64,000 nucleotides of DNA from Planctomycetota bacterium (GTDB lineage Bacteria; Planctomycetota; Planctomycetia; Pirellulales; Pirellulaceae): assembly GCA_029259935.1 (NCBI GenBank), contig JAJDEH010000068.1, forward strand, positions 19,271-83,270, in the 5' to 3' direction. The translations under genes were made by a program, and so were the position numbers. Positions 35,857-45,351 of the stretch are shown piece after piece. Numbering within the stretch: the stretch's first letter is position 1; every line of letters starts with the position of its first letter. Below the pieces are notes generated by a model. It ran no database searches, had not been told where the DNA came from, and saw nothing but the letters and a program-made list of their open reading frames with translations.

Positions 35857-38001
35857 ATGAGTGTAGGCGGCGGCGGTGTGAAGGGATTCTTCGCACATCA
35901 TATCGAAAAAATGATTACCCTCTTGGCCTTTGCACTGGCGGGAGTCCTCTTCGCGATGGGCTACCAAGTCGAGCGACTGGAGGAGGGCGTAACTCCAGAT
36001 CGTCTAGTCAGCCTGGTGCAACAGAGCAAGACACACATTGAAAACCCAGAGTCTTGGGCCCTGATCAAGGGCGATCGCGAGCCCGCGCGAGGGTACGTGG
36101 AAGTCCTGGACAGCCGTCCTCCGATCACGGATACGGCCTACGCATCGAAGGGAGTGTGGACGCCCCATATTCCATTCCGTTTGGAACAGCGCGACGACCC
36201 ACCGTTGTTCGCCCCGGAAATGCCCGAGGTCAGTTATTTCGTGGCGGCGGTGGCACGTCGAGCCAGGTCGGACGAAACGGGCGCTTTGGAACGACAGCCG
36301 TTCGCCCCGCTGGAGGAAGAAAAGCCAGGCCGAGGTCGCGGCAAACCTGACAAGGAAGATGAGCCAAGTTTCCGGTTCGATCCGAAAAAGCACAAGGCGG
36401 CGAGCTTTCAATTGATCGGTCAAATCGAACGACAGTTAGATGATTCGTGGAAAATCGGGGGTAAGGGAAGTGGGTCAGCGAAAGACCTCATCGTGGATGG
36501 AAAAAACATAGTCGCCGTGCGGGCCGTTATCCCGTGGAGGAAACAATGGCAGGCATATCGCCTCGTCTTCCAGCAGGCGGTTGGTTTTGACGCCGCTCGG
36601 GATCAGCCCGATTACATTTGGTTTGAAATGGAGCGAGCCGATGTGACGGACGATCCGGACAAGGAGTTGACCGATGCGGATTGGTCGACCTTTGTTGGAC
36701 GAGATACACGGCTTGTGGACGATAACGGCTGGGCGGAGGCCGCGAAGGACGTCTACGGCAAGATAGTCCAACACGAAAAACTCACCGTGCCTATTCCACC
36801 CACACCCTTGGTCGACTACGGAAAACACGTCGTCCATTCCAAGATTCCTCGCATCGTCGAAAAAGAAAAGTCCCTTCCAAAAAGTGGAGGCGAAAGACGC
36901 GCCGAGAACGTGGGACCCAGCGGCCCTGGAGGACCCGGAGGTGGACCTGGCGTACCTGATCCCAGCTTGGAGGGGGGCGGGTTTTCTGGAAGCGATGCTT
37001 CGGGAGCGGGTGCCGATCCTTCGGGTGCCGATCCTGCTGGAGGCGCGGACGGCGCTGGTTTTGCCGCGGACGGGGCCGCCGGTGGTGGGGAGCCGCCTGC
37101 GGGCGGAGACGGGCGTGGCCGATCTGGCGGTGGTCGCGCGGGACTTCCGGAATACGTTGAACCACCGGTCGACTATAAACTTATTCGAACTTTTGACATG
37201 ACGGCCGAACGCGGTAAGTCGTACCGCTACAGAGTTCGCGTCTACCTCAGTGATCCGAACCATCCACCTAGCTCAACTGGTAGTGCCGGCAGGAAACCTC
37301 GAGGCCAGAAGCAAGATACAAAGCTTCAAGATGAGATGCTCGTGGACACCGTGGTTGAGCGACTCAAGGCGGTTCGCGAGGCGGAACGTCGCAGCAAGCG
37401 AGATATCAATTGGCGCATGACGGAATGGAGCGAGCCGAGCGCGGCCGTCACGATTCCGCGACACTTTCGCGAGGTCTACGCCGGTGGTACCGGGGCACCG
37501 AACTATGTAAGAATCAACAGCAAGGTGGGATTCGAGCGATCAGAACCCTACGGCGAGGTCGTGACCACCGTCTGGGATGAGACCTTCGCGGTGCGCGTGC
37601 CGGTGAAGAAACAGGTCTTTTTGGGATCGGTTTTGAATTTCACCGCGGATGCCGACGTGCTGCATCCGCTCACCTGGCAGATTCATCGCTTGTCGTCCTA
37701 TCCCATGCGATCCGACACCATGGTGTTGGATATACGCGGAGGCGAGCATATGACGACAAGCGATCGTGAGACCATCAGCTTGCCGGGCGAAGTGTTGCTG
37801 TTCGATTCCGACGGCAAGCTGGCCGTGCAAAGCGAAATCGAAGATTTGGATAACTACCGAAGGTACATGCTCATCGACGACGGACCGCCTGTAAAACGTT
37901 CCTCAAGCAAGGAACGTGAGGAACCAGGAGGTCCCGGCTCGGAGGGTGCCGCGCCGGGCTTTGGCGGATTCGAGGGATTTGGAGCCGCCCCCGATCCTTA
38001 A
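35857..38001 (+). CDS. Large inner-membrane/periplasmic protein of the pilus locus
   Basis: 714 residues starting MSVGGGGVKGFFAHHIEK, with one membrane helix at about 17-38 (MITLLAFALAGVLFAMGY). A periplasmic part follows with beta-rich segments, a glycine- and alanine-rich linker at about 350-440, then an RVRVYLSDPNHPP region, and a C-terminal half with WSEPSAAVTIPRHFREVYAG. No recognised family. Its place between the PilO-like gene and the secretin suggests a PilP-like or structural role. ATG preceded by GGGAGAGATGAA. It ends shortly before a strong terminator. Confidence 0.6.
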   Translation: MSVGGGGVKGFFAHHIEKMITLLAFALAGVLFAMGYQVERLEEGVTPDRLVSLVQQSKTHIENPESWALIKGDREPARGYVEVLDSRPPITDTAYASKGVWTPHIPFRLEQRDDPPLFAPEMPEVSYFVAAVARRARSDETGALERQPFAPLEEEKPGRGRGKPDKEDEPSFRFDPKKHKAASFQLIGQIERQLDDSWKIGGKGSGSAKDLIVDGKNIVAVRAVIPWRKQWQAYRLVFQQAVGFDAARDQPDYIWFEMERADVTDDPDKELTDADWSTFVGRDTRLVDDNGWAEAAKDVYGKIVQHEKLTVPIPPTPLVDYGKHVVHSKIPRIVEKEKSLPKSGGERRAENVGPSGPGGPGGGPGVPDPSLEGGGFSGSDASGAGADPSGADPAGGADGAGFAADGAAGGGEPPAGGDGRGRSGGGRAGLPEYVEPPVDYKLIRTFDMTAERGKSYRYRVRVYLSDPNHPPSSTGSAGRKPRGQKQDTKLQDEMLVDTVVERLKAVREAERRSKRDINWRMTEWSEPSAAVTIPRHFREVYAGGTGAPNYVRINSKVGFERSEPYGEVVTTVWDETFAVRVPVKKQVFLGSVLNFTADADVLHPLTWQIHRLSSYPMRSDTMVLDIRGGEHMTTSDRETISLPGEVLLFDSDGKLAVQSEIEDLDNYRRYMLIDDGPPVKRSSSKEREEPGGPGSEGAAPGFGGFEGFGAAPDP

Positions 38002-38032
38002 CCAAGAAGCGCGTGAATGCTTGCAGACCAAG

Positions 38033-38069
38033 ACGGCTGGCCGGATCATTTCGGCTGGCCGTTTTTTAT
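38033..38069 (+). terminator. Rho-independent terminator after the pilM operon
   Basis: Arms ACGGCTGGCCG (38033-38043) and CGGCTGGCCGT (38052-38062), pairing over 11 bases with two tandem G-U wobbles, an eight-base loop, then a T run (TTTTTATT). It lies 32 bases after the stop of the third pilus gene and separates it from the secretin gene. Confidence 0.8.
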
Positions 38070-38371
38070 TGGCATGTGGGTGCCCCGCCGAACGGATTTG
38101 AGAATTCTTTCGAAATCTCGGCAAACTGATCTTGACCATGATTCGCGGTCCCGGTATTTATTCCGCTCCCATCTTGATGGGTTCCTCACTAAAGGTGTGA
38201 AGTCACCTCGGCGGGGGAATTTGCGAGCGCACGGTGGCTTGTAGCATTGTCGTTTTCTAAATCACGTATTCTCGTGAAGTGACGACGAGACCGCCGCGAT
38301 ACTCGCTCGGATCGATCATACCAAGAGCACAGATTCCCTGTGTTTACCAATTCGGACAAAGGAGAGTCGCT
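38070..38371. other. Leader region of the secretin gene
   Basis: 302 bases with no gene. It must hold the secretin promoter, because a terminator lies upstream. No recognised riboswitch. Confidence 0.5.
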
Positions 38372-41300
38372 TTGAAGACTTCCGCGAAACGACTTACCAC
38401 GTTGGTCATCCTCTGCGCATCCACGCTCAGCGTCGTCGGATTCCTGGCGGCACAGACATCTGGCCAAGCGCCGAATGGCTCCAATCTCAGTTCGGGACAA
38501 TCTTCGTCGCCACGAAGTTCCCGATTCCAATTGCCGGGCAGCCAATCGCCGCCCCCGCTCGATCCCATTTCCGCCAGGAATCTCACGAATCCTCCGGAGA
38601 GCATTTTCCCCAGGGAGCCGGCTCCCGGCGGCGCGCAGCGTTTGCCGATCGCCGCGAAGCCCAGCAACGACTTCGCCGCGTCTTCGATTTCAGGCAGAAG
38701 TTACCCGAAAACGAATTCGTTCTCTCAATTGCCAAACATAGCTTCGGCAAACCGAACCGCAAGAAATTCCATCTCCGATTCGGCCCCGCTGGCACCGGAA
38801 CCGGGCGCGAGCCCCGCGGGCGGAGCCAGCCAATCGCTGCTGTTGGATGCACGACGGGCATTGGCCAATCAAGACTTGACGCGCGCTCAACAACTAATCC
38901 AGCAGGCCAAGCGGAGCGGAACGGCGCGTTCTCCCCTGGGCGATTCGCCACAAAGAATCGAGACTTTGTTGCGTCGCTATAGCGCTGTCTCGGCAGGTTC
39001 GCGCAACAACAACAATCCTCAAATCCGAAGAGAACAAGCCGGCTTGCTTCTTGAACAGGGCGACTGGCTGCTGAAGTACGGCGACCACGCAACGGCCGAG
39101 CGATTGGCACAACGGGCGACAGCCTTGCCGGTCCAGTATGGAGTCCTCGAACGCACTCCCAGCAAACTACTGGCCGACATCCAGCAGGCCAAGGGGCAAC
39201 GGCCGACTGGTGGGCTGCCCGCCAACTCGCAATTCAACGCGATGAAATCCGTGGCAGGCAACACGTTCATCGGGGATTCGCCGCAAGTCAACCCGCGTAA
39301 GACACGGGCACTGCAACTGACCTCGCAGGCACGGCTTGCCCTCAAGCAAGGCAATGTCTCGGCGGCCCAACGCTATATTCGCGAAGCGATCGATCTAAAA
39401 GTTCCCAACAGCCAGTTCGCGCCCAACGAGACGCGGCCGCTGTTGGTTCAACTTGAGATCGATTCGGCCGCCAAGCGGCAAGTGCCGGGCGGCATCGCTC
39501 GTGCCGGCTATACCGAAACCCCGGGAAGATTTGCGGGCAGCCGCGCCGGTTACGCGCAGGGACAAGATCAGACTCGAAACCAACAGGCTCAGTTTTCGAT
39601 TCCAGGCTTCGGCCGGAATCCGGCCGACGGCGGCCGCTTGCTGAATGCGGGCCTGAAGTCGCTTGAAAAGGGCGATCGAGCGGCCGCCTTGAAGTCTTTC
39701 AAGGAAGCTTGGAAATACCAAGATTCGCTCGATCCTCAACAACGACAATTGCTGCAAGACAAGTTGACCAGCCTGCAGGCCAAGCGGCCCGAGGCGGTTC
39801 CCGCCGTGCCGAAAGCCTCGCGGTTGGACCAACTAAGTCAGGAACAAATTGTGGCCGCTGAAAAACTTTCGCGGGAAGTATTCCGCGAACAGAGTACGGC
39901 GGAGCAAATGAAAGAAAGGGAGCCGCGGGCGGCGCTCGAGAAGCTGCAGAAACTTCGCCAACGCATCTCCGAATCTCAGGTCGATCCCTCCACTCGCAAG
40001 CATTTCGTCGCCATCCTCGACCGCCGCGTGGTGGAGATGGAACAGTACATCGAAGACCACCGCACCGAGATTGAAACGAACGAACTGAATCAGTCGCGGA
40101 TTGCCGACGTCGACGCGAGGCGGCAACGACGTGTTGACGTCGACAACGAACTCGATGTTTTGGTCGAAAAGTTCAACGAGCTGATGGACGAACTTCGATT
40201 CGCGGAAGCGGAAGTGGTCGCCCGTCAGGCGCGTGTACTCGAGCCGGACAGTCCAGTCACGGAACTACTGGTCTGGAAGGTCAAATTCGCCATGCGGCAG
40301 CACGACCATATGCGAATCAATGATCGCAAGGAACAAGGATTTATCGACCAGTTGAGAGCTGTCGACGAATCGTCGCATGGCTTCGATGACAACCGCCCGT
40401 TTCAGTTCGGCGATCCCACGGATTGGAGAAGATTGTCCGAGTCGCGGCGCCGCATGAGCGAACGTGATACGCACTTTTCGGCCACGGATTTACAAATCTA
40501 TGCGGCACTGAACAACGAACAGGTCGACGTCAAATTCGTCAATCGGCCGCTTCGCGAAGTGCTCGATATGCTTGGAGCAACCGCGGGCATCAATATCCAC
40601 TTGCACGAGGATGGCTTGAGGGCCGAGGGAGTGGCGAGCGACACTCCGGTGACGTTGACACTGAACCAGCCGGTATCCCTGAAGAGTGCATTGAAGCTGA
40701 TTCTGGAGAATCTTCGTCTGAGCTATGTCGTGCAGCATGAAGTGGTCAAGGTGACCAGCGAATCGCTGCGGGATCAGAATGTCTACCACCGTACTTATTA
40801 TGTCGCCGACTTGGTGATTCCGATTCCGAACTTCGTGCCGAGCTACAACATTGGGCTACCCGGAGCGATCGCTGCCGCTCACAACGCCTTAGGTTATGGC
40901 GGCGGGATTCAAGGCTCGGGCTCGGTTCCGCTGAACGTCGCGGCTAACACGGATTACACCAATCCAGTGACGAACAATCCGAAAGTTCTGGCGAACATGG
41001 GCACGAGCGGTCTGATGGGGTCCGCTCGTAGTGGGTCGATCGGCCAGGGACCGGGAGGTCTCGGCGGTGCCGCAGCAGCCGACTTTGATTCTTTGATCGA
41101 GCTGATTACGACCACCGTTGCTCCCGACACGTGGGACGAAGTGGGCGGGCCGGGCTCGATCTCCAGCTTTGAAACCAACCTGAGTCTCGTGGTGAGCCAA
41201 ACGCAAGAGGTTCACGAACAAATCGCCGACTTGCTGGAACAGTTGCGTCGGCTGCAGGACTTGCAGGTGACGATTGAAGTGCGGTTCATTACGCTGAACG

Positions 41301-42265
41301 ACAACTTCTTTGAACGTGTGGGCGTCGATTTCGACTTTGAAATCAGCGACAATAGCGGGTTGGTTGGGGATGGCATGGGCGGATTCATCGGCCCGACTCC
41401 TCCCGACGACTTGGGCCCCACCCAAATTTTCGGTATTGACCCGATCAATGCGGGTACGGTCACGGGCGACCTGGATTTGCAGTTTGCCCAAGACAGCTTT
41501 ACGGCGGCGGTGCCCCAGTTTGGCGGATTCGACCCCGCCACGGCGGCCAACTTTGGCTTCGCCATTCTGAGCGACATCGAAGTGTTCTTCTTGCTGCAAG
41601 CGGCCCAGGGCGACACTCGGTCCAATGTGCTGCAAGCTCCGAAGGTCACGCTGTTTAACGGCCAATCGGCACTGATTTCCGATACGTCGCAACGACCGTT
41701 TGTTACCAGCGTGATCCCGGTCGTCGGCGACTTTGCCGCCGCCCATCAGCCGGTCATCGTGGTGCTTAGCGAGGGGACGTCCCTCAGTGTGCAATCGGTA
41801 GTGACCTCGGATCGCCGGTTCGTGCGGCTGACTCTTGTGCCGTTCTTCAGCAGCATCGGAAACGTGCAAGAGTTCACGTTCGATGGCAAGAAGACAACTA
41901 CGTCGAACGCTGTTATCCGAGACGCCGACGGTAACCCGATCAACACGAATTCTACATCGGAAGTTACCGAAGGAACCACGGTTCAGTTGCCGACGTTTAA
42001 CTTCACCTCGGTCAGCACGACGGTCAGCGTACCGGATGGTGGAACCGTGTTGCTGGGTGGAATCAAACGACTGTCCGAAGGGCGCACCGAGCGTGGCGTG
42101 CCTTTGATGAGCAAAATTCCCTATGTCAATCGGCTCTTCAAGAACGTTGGTATTGGCCGCCAAACCAACAGCTTGATGATGATGGTCACACCTCGAATCA
42201 TCATCCAAGAAGAGGAAGAGCTTGACCAAACGGGACTCGATAGCTCGCAGTTGCCACGAAGCTAG
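38372..42265 (+). CDS. pilQ: Type IV pilus/type II-like secretin with extended N-terminus
   Basis: 1,297 residues from a TTG at 38372, chosen because AAAGGAG lies seven bases upstream and a signal peptide follows (KTSAKRLTTLVILCASTLSVVGFLAAQ; quoted in part). The first 700 residues are Gln/Ala/Ser-rich with repeated tetratricopeptide-like helices (ALKQGNVSAAQRYIREAIDL; GDRAAALKSFKEAWKYQ). About 716-800 is an STN/N0-type domain. The secretin core (about 965-1290) contains VTIEVRFITLNDNFFERVGV, SNVLQAPKVTLFNGQSA and VPDGGTVLLGGI...GVPLMSKIPYVNRLFKN. It forms the outer-membrane pore. Most PilQ proteins are 600-750 residues, so the N-terminal extension is unusual. Confidence 0.88.
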   Translation: MKTSAKRLTTLVILCASTLSVVGFLAAQTSGQAPNGSNLSSGQSSSPRSSRFQLPGSQSPPPLDPISARNLTNPPESIFPREPAPGGAQRLPIAAKPSNDFAASSISGRSYPKTNSFSQLPNIASANRTARNSISDSAPLAPEPGASPAGGASQSLLLDARRALANQDLTRAQQLIQQAKRSGTARSPLGDSPQRIETLLRRYSAVSAGSRNNNNPQIRREQAGLLLEQGDWLLKYGDHATAERLAQRATALPVQYGVLERTPSKLLADIQQAKGQRPTGGLPANSQFNAMKSVAGNTFIGDSPQVNPRKTRALQLTSQARLALKQGNVSAAQRYIREAIDLKVPNSQFAPNETRPLLVQLEIDSAAKRQVPGGIARAGYTETPGRFAGSRAGYAQGQDQTRNQQAQFSIPGFGRNPADGGRLLNAGLKSLEKGDRAAALKSFKEAWKYQDSLDPQQRQLLQDKLTSLQAKRPEAVPAVPKASRLDQLSQEQIVAAEKLSREVFREQSTAEQMKEREPRAALEKLQKLRQRISESQVDPSTRKHFVAILDRRVVEMEQYIEDHRTEIETNELNQSRIADVDARRQRRVDVDNELDVLVEKFNELMDELRFAEAEVVARQARVLEPDSPVTELLVWKVKFAMRQHDHMRINDRKEQGFIDQLRAVDESSHGFDDNRPFQFGDPTDWRRLSESRRRMSERDTHFSATDLQIYAALNNEQVDVKFVNRPLREVLDMLGATAGINIHLHEDGLRAEGVASDTPVTLTLNQPVSLKSALKLILENLRLSYVVQHEVVKVTSESLRDQNVYHRTYYVADLVIPIPNFVPSYNIGLPGAIAAAHNALGYGGGIQGSGSVPLNVAANTDYTNPVTNNPKVLANMGTSGLMGSARSGSIGQGPGGLGGAAAADFDSLIELITTTVAPDTWDEVGGPGSISSFETNLSLVVSQTQEVHEQIADLLEQLRRLQDLQVTIEVRFITLNDNFFERVGVDFDFEISDNSGLVGDGMGGFIGPTPPDDLGPTQIFGIDPINAGTVTGDLDLQFAQDSFTAAVPQFGGFDPATAANFGFAILSDIEVFFLLQAAQGDTRSNVLQAPKVTLFNGQSALISDTSQRPFVTSVIPVVGDFAAAHQPVIVVLSEGTSLSVQSVVTSDRRFVRLTLVPFFSSIGNVQEFTFDGKKTTTSNAVIRDADGNPINTNSTSEVTEGTTVQLPTFNFTSVSTTVSVPDGGTVLLGGIKRLSEGRTERGVPLMSKIPYVNRLFKNVGIGRQTNSLMMMVTPRIIIQEEEELDQTGLDSSQLPRS

Positions 42266-42308
42266 GCCGTTTGGTTCGAGCGAAAGCTCGATGGGCCTGA
42301 GATAACAA

Positions 42309-42349
42309 AAACCGCCGCGTCATCAGCATGACGCGGCGGTTTCTTTTTT
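42309..42349. terminator. Bidirectional rho-independent terminator between secretin and MORN genes
   Basis: Perfect 15-base arms AAACCGCCGCGTCAT (42309-42323) and ATGACGCGGCGGTTT (42328-42342) with a CAGC loop, followed by CTTTTTT on the plus strand; on the minus strand the arm is followed by TGTTATC. It lies between the convergent secretin and MORN-type genes. Confidence 0.9.
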
Positions 42350-42372
42350 GGCGGGCGGTGAATGGACTTCCG

Positions 42373-43629
42373 CTATCGCTTTTTCGATCGTCGGCGGGGC
42401 ACGCCGCGTTGGGCCGCACGCGGCTTTTCCTTGGGTGGCTGCACGGCAACTTCGGACCCTTGGTCGCTGAAGTCGGCCCGTCGGGCCAGCGTTCCGTTTT
42501 CTTCCCACCAGGACCAGGGACCGTCGGGCATTCCGGCGAAGTAATCGCCTTCGATTTTCTTCTGGCCGTTTTCATGCCACCAAACCCAGCGGCCCGACTG
42601 ATGGCCGCCAATGTATTCACCTTCCATGCCCTTTTGGCCGTTGGAATACCACCAAGTGAAGCGGCCGACCGGCACGTCCTGAACGAACTTACCCTCTTGC
42701 GAAACCTGACCGTTGGGATGCCAATAGGTCCAAACGCCGTGCTTTTGCTTGTCGCCTTTTGCTTCAAACTTGGCGGGGACGGCATTCCACCAATCGTCGT
42801 CGGCGGCCTTCACCAACAGGGGCAACAGGTACGTTCCGCTCGCCTGTTTCTGATCGGTGCCCTTAAAGTGGGTGATGGAGATGCTCTCTTTGCGGCCTAG
42901 ATGAAATACTTCTTCATCGATTACGTCGCCTTCGGAATCAAATAGGGAAACGACGCCATCGACGACGCCCTGAGTGTATCCGACCGTGCGCATCTTGGAT
43001 CCATTGGGGTAATACCATGTTTGGACGCCGTGCCGTTCACCATTGTCAAACTGCCAATCCACGATGACGCGGTCTTGAGCATCCAAAATCTTCCATGCGC
43101 CGTGCAACAACCCATGCTGAAACGTAGCTTCCGAAGTCATCGGAGCCTCAAATGAATTGAAGGGTATCGCCGATAAAAGCGGAGAATCCTCGCGCATGTG
43201 CTGGCGAGACCAGAGGCCGTCTCGCTTGCCAAATCGGTAATCCCCTTCCGCGACCAGGTTGCCGTGCGGGTCCATGTGCTGCCAGGGACCGTGATTCACA
43301 TAGTTTCCCGCTTCGTCCTGGATGACCTGACGGGAGATTTTAATGGCTCGGTTAGGATAGCGTTCGCGAATCATCTCCGAGGCCAATTGCACGGCACCCT
43401 GCTGGACCGGCGCGGTGGCTTGCTCTTTCGCCGGCGCGGCGTTCAGGATTTCGGGCGTGTTGGCGGGTGCCACGCTCAAGGCCTCCGGCGCGGTGCTATC
43501 GAACGAATCGCTGATTGCCTCGGCAACCGGCACGCCGATTGATTCCTCGGCCTCGGCGAAAGAACAAATGTTAATGGCAAGTACAGTGGTCATGCAGGCT
43601 GCACTGCGCATACGTTTAAAGAATCGCAT
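42373..43629 (-). CDS. Secreted MORN-type repeat protein (YwqK-like)
   Basis: 418 residues from the ATG at 43629, preceded by GGAG and starting a signal peptide (MRFFKRMRSAACMTTVLAINICSFA). The open frame runs 84 codons further upstream without support. At least six repeats of the form HGxWxxWxxNGxxxxEGxY are seen in the second half (KHGVWTYWHPNGQVSQEG, VGRFTWWYSNGQKGMEG, SGRWVWWHENGQKKIEG). These repeats make beta-hairpin ladders; members are called MORN or YwqK antitoxin-like, although no toxin gene is here. The protein is probably periplasmic or secreted with a structural or binding role. Confidence 0.83.
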   Translation of the reverse strand: MRFFKRMRSAACMTTVLAINICSFAEAEESIGVPVAEAISDSFDSTAPEALSVAPANTPEILNAAPAKEQATAPVQQGAVQLASEMIRERYPNRAIKISRQVIQDEAGNYVNHGPWQHMDPHGNLVAEGDYRFGKRDGLWSRQHMREDSPLLSAIPFNSFEAPMTSEATFQHGLLHGAWKILDAQDRVIVDWQFDNGERHGVQTWYYPNGSKMRTVGYTQGVVDGVVSLFDSEGDVIDEEVFHLGRKESISITHFKGTDQKQASGTYLLPLLVKAADDDWWNAVPAKFEAKGDKQKHGVWTYWHPNGQVSQEGKFVQDVPVGRFTWWYSNGQKGMEGEYIGGHQSGRWVWWHENGQKKIEGDYFAGMPDGPWSWWEENGTLARRADFSDQGSEVAVQPPKEKPRAAQRGVPRRRSKKR

Positions 43630-44073
43630 GTGTTTCACTCCATTGAAGTGATCCAACCCTCGTCCGTTTTGGCGAGGACGGTCATATGTGTCGTTGACTC
43701 TTCTCTTGTTCGCTTGGGAGCTGCTTGACCCCACATTAACCCCGAAGGACGTCAGTCTCCGTTTAACCTCTTCGACTAATACTTTGCGAGCCTCAAGGAA
43801 TTGCCTTGGAACCGCTACGACCGTCGCGGTACGCACGCTCGCGTTTTTTCGCATTTCACGAATAAACCGTAACGCTGCCAAAGATGTTACACAGCGCGCA
43901 ACCGTTACCGCCTTCCTCGCTCACGCGCCGTGCCCCGACGGATAATCGTTACAGCCGGTAGAATCGCGCGTCTCGCCAAGGTTGGCGTCACGCTAGCGTT
44001 GAAGATCGCATTCCGCCTGGCGCTGGGGTGAACTCAGGCAGTCAACACGCGATCCCATCCGGCCGGCCGTCCA
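43630..44073. other. Gene-free stretch between convergently and divergently read genes
   Basis: 444 bases with no supported gene; it lies upstream of the MORN gene and downstream of the aldo/keto reductase. A plus-strand frame at 43688-43945 lacks family and start signals. Confidence 0.5.
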
Positions 44074-45075
44074 TCACTTGCCCCGCCCGGTCACCGGATA
44101 GGCGCTATCTTGAAATCCGAGGCCGCTATGTTCACCTGGCGGCACCAGTTCGTCGATGGCAGCTTCGTCATCGTCCGTCACCTCAATTTCGAGGCAGTTG
44201 ATGTTGTCGTCGAATTGCTCCATGGTTCGAGGGCCCACGATGACCGAGGTGAGGATCGGATTCGCCAAGCACCAGGCCAGGGCAAACTGGCTGCAGCCTA
44301 CGCCCTTTTTCTGACAGTGAGCGGCGATTTGTTGTGAGATCGCCAAACTCGCGTCGCGCCATTCTGCCTGGCCCATGCGGGGATCGTTGCGCGACGCGCG
44401 CGATCCCTCGGGAACGGCTCCTCCCGGCTTATACTTTCCGGTCAAGATTCCGCGCGCCAGCGGGCTGTAACTGACGACGCCAATTTCGTGCTGCCGGCAG
44501 AGCGGCAGCAATTCGACTTCGATATCGCGGTTGACGATGTTGTACAACGGCTGAACGCAGGCAAAGCGGTTCAGGTTGCGCACGTCGCTGGTCCATAGCG
44601 CCTCGCAGAGACGCCACGCGCGGAAGTTGGAACAGGCGATGTAGCGAACTTTTCCCGTCCGCACCATATCATCCAAGGCCCGCAACGTTTCTTCGATCGG
44701 CACGTCGTAGTCGGGAGTATGCAAGTAGAACAGATCGACAAAATCCGTATTCAGGCGTTTCAAACTAGCGTGCAGTTCGTGCATCATATGAAGCCGGCTG
44801 GCACCTTGCTGGTTGGGGCCTTCGCCCATCGCTTGGCGGGCCTTGGTGGCCAAAACAACTTGATCGCGACGGCCTTCGAGGGCTTTTCCCACGACGACCT
44901 CGGACTCCCCTCGGTTGTACATATTGGCGGTATCCAAGAAATTGATCCCCAAGTCCATTGCCTTGTGGATAATGGCGACCGAGTCCTGCTCGCTGGTCTG
45001 GCCGCCAAACATCATGGTTCCCAGACAGACCCGTGAAACGTCCACGCCAGTGCGACCGAGCTTTTTGTATTGCAT
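44074..45075 (-). CDS. Aldo/keto reductase
   Basis: 333 residues, ATG start. The catalytic tetrad is complete: Asp48, Tyr53 (in FLDTANMYNRG), Lys78 and His119 (FYLHTPD). The C-terminal NADP(H)-binding part reads SVIVGPRTMEQFDDNINCL. It is closest to the YajO/YghZ-like and Tas-like bacterial branch (LGRTGVDVSRVCLGTMMFGG; quoted in part). It should reduce an aldehyde or ketone with NADPH; the physiological substrate is unknown. It is divergent from the ROK kinase across 276 bases. Confidence 0.93.
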   Translation of the reverse strand: MQYKKLGRTGVDVSRVCLGTMMFGGQTSEQDSVAIIHKAMDLGINFLDTANMYNRGESEVVVGKALEGRRDQVVLATKARQAMGEGPNQQGASRLHMMHELHASLKRLNTDFVDLFYLHTPDYDVPIEETLRALDDMVRTGKVRYIACSNFRAWRLCEALWTSDVRNLNRFACVQPLYNIVNRDIEVELLPLCRQHEIGVVSYSPLARGILTGKYKPGGAVPEGSRASRNDPRMGQAEWRDASLAISQQIAAHCQKKGVGCSQFALAWCLANPILTSVIVGPRTMEQFDDNINCLEIEVTDDDEAAIDELVPPGEHSGLGFQDSAYPVTGRGK

Positions 45076-45351
45076 CTATTTGATATCCAGGGTGAGTAGC
45101 CTTGTTGTTTCGGAAAACTGCAACCATTCTCTCGCCGAACTGGCCGGTCGGCAACCACATGGCGGCTCACTTCATGGCCAAACAGTGGGGTCGAATTCGC
45201 GAAATTGCCGCGTCTGGCACAAGAGATGCAAGCGGTAGTACAATGGCCGGACAGGCTGCGGCGCTTCGAGTAACGCGCGACGTAGCGGTTTAAGGACACA
45301 GCGACAACGGTCTTCGGTCGCCAAAATAACGAACTTAACTAGTAGATTCAT

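Noticed and set aside
42373..43629. Calling the MORN-type protein an antitoxin of a toxin-antitoxin pair
   Set aside because: YwqK-type repeats are named so by homology, but no toxin gene is adjacent and the protein has a signal peptide.
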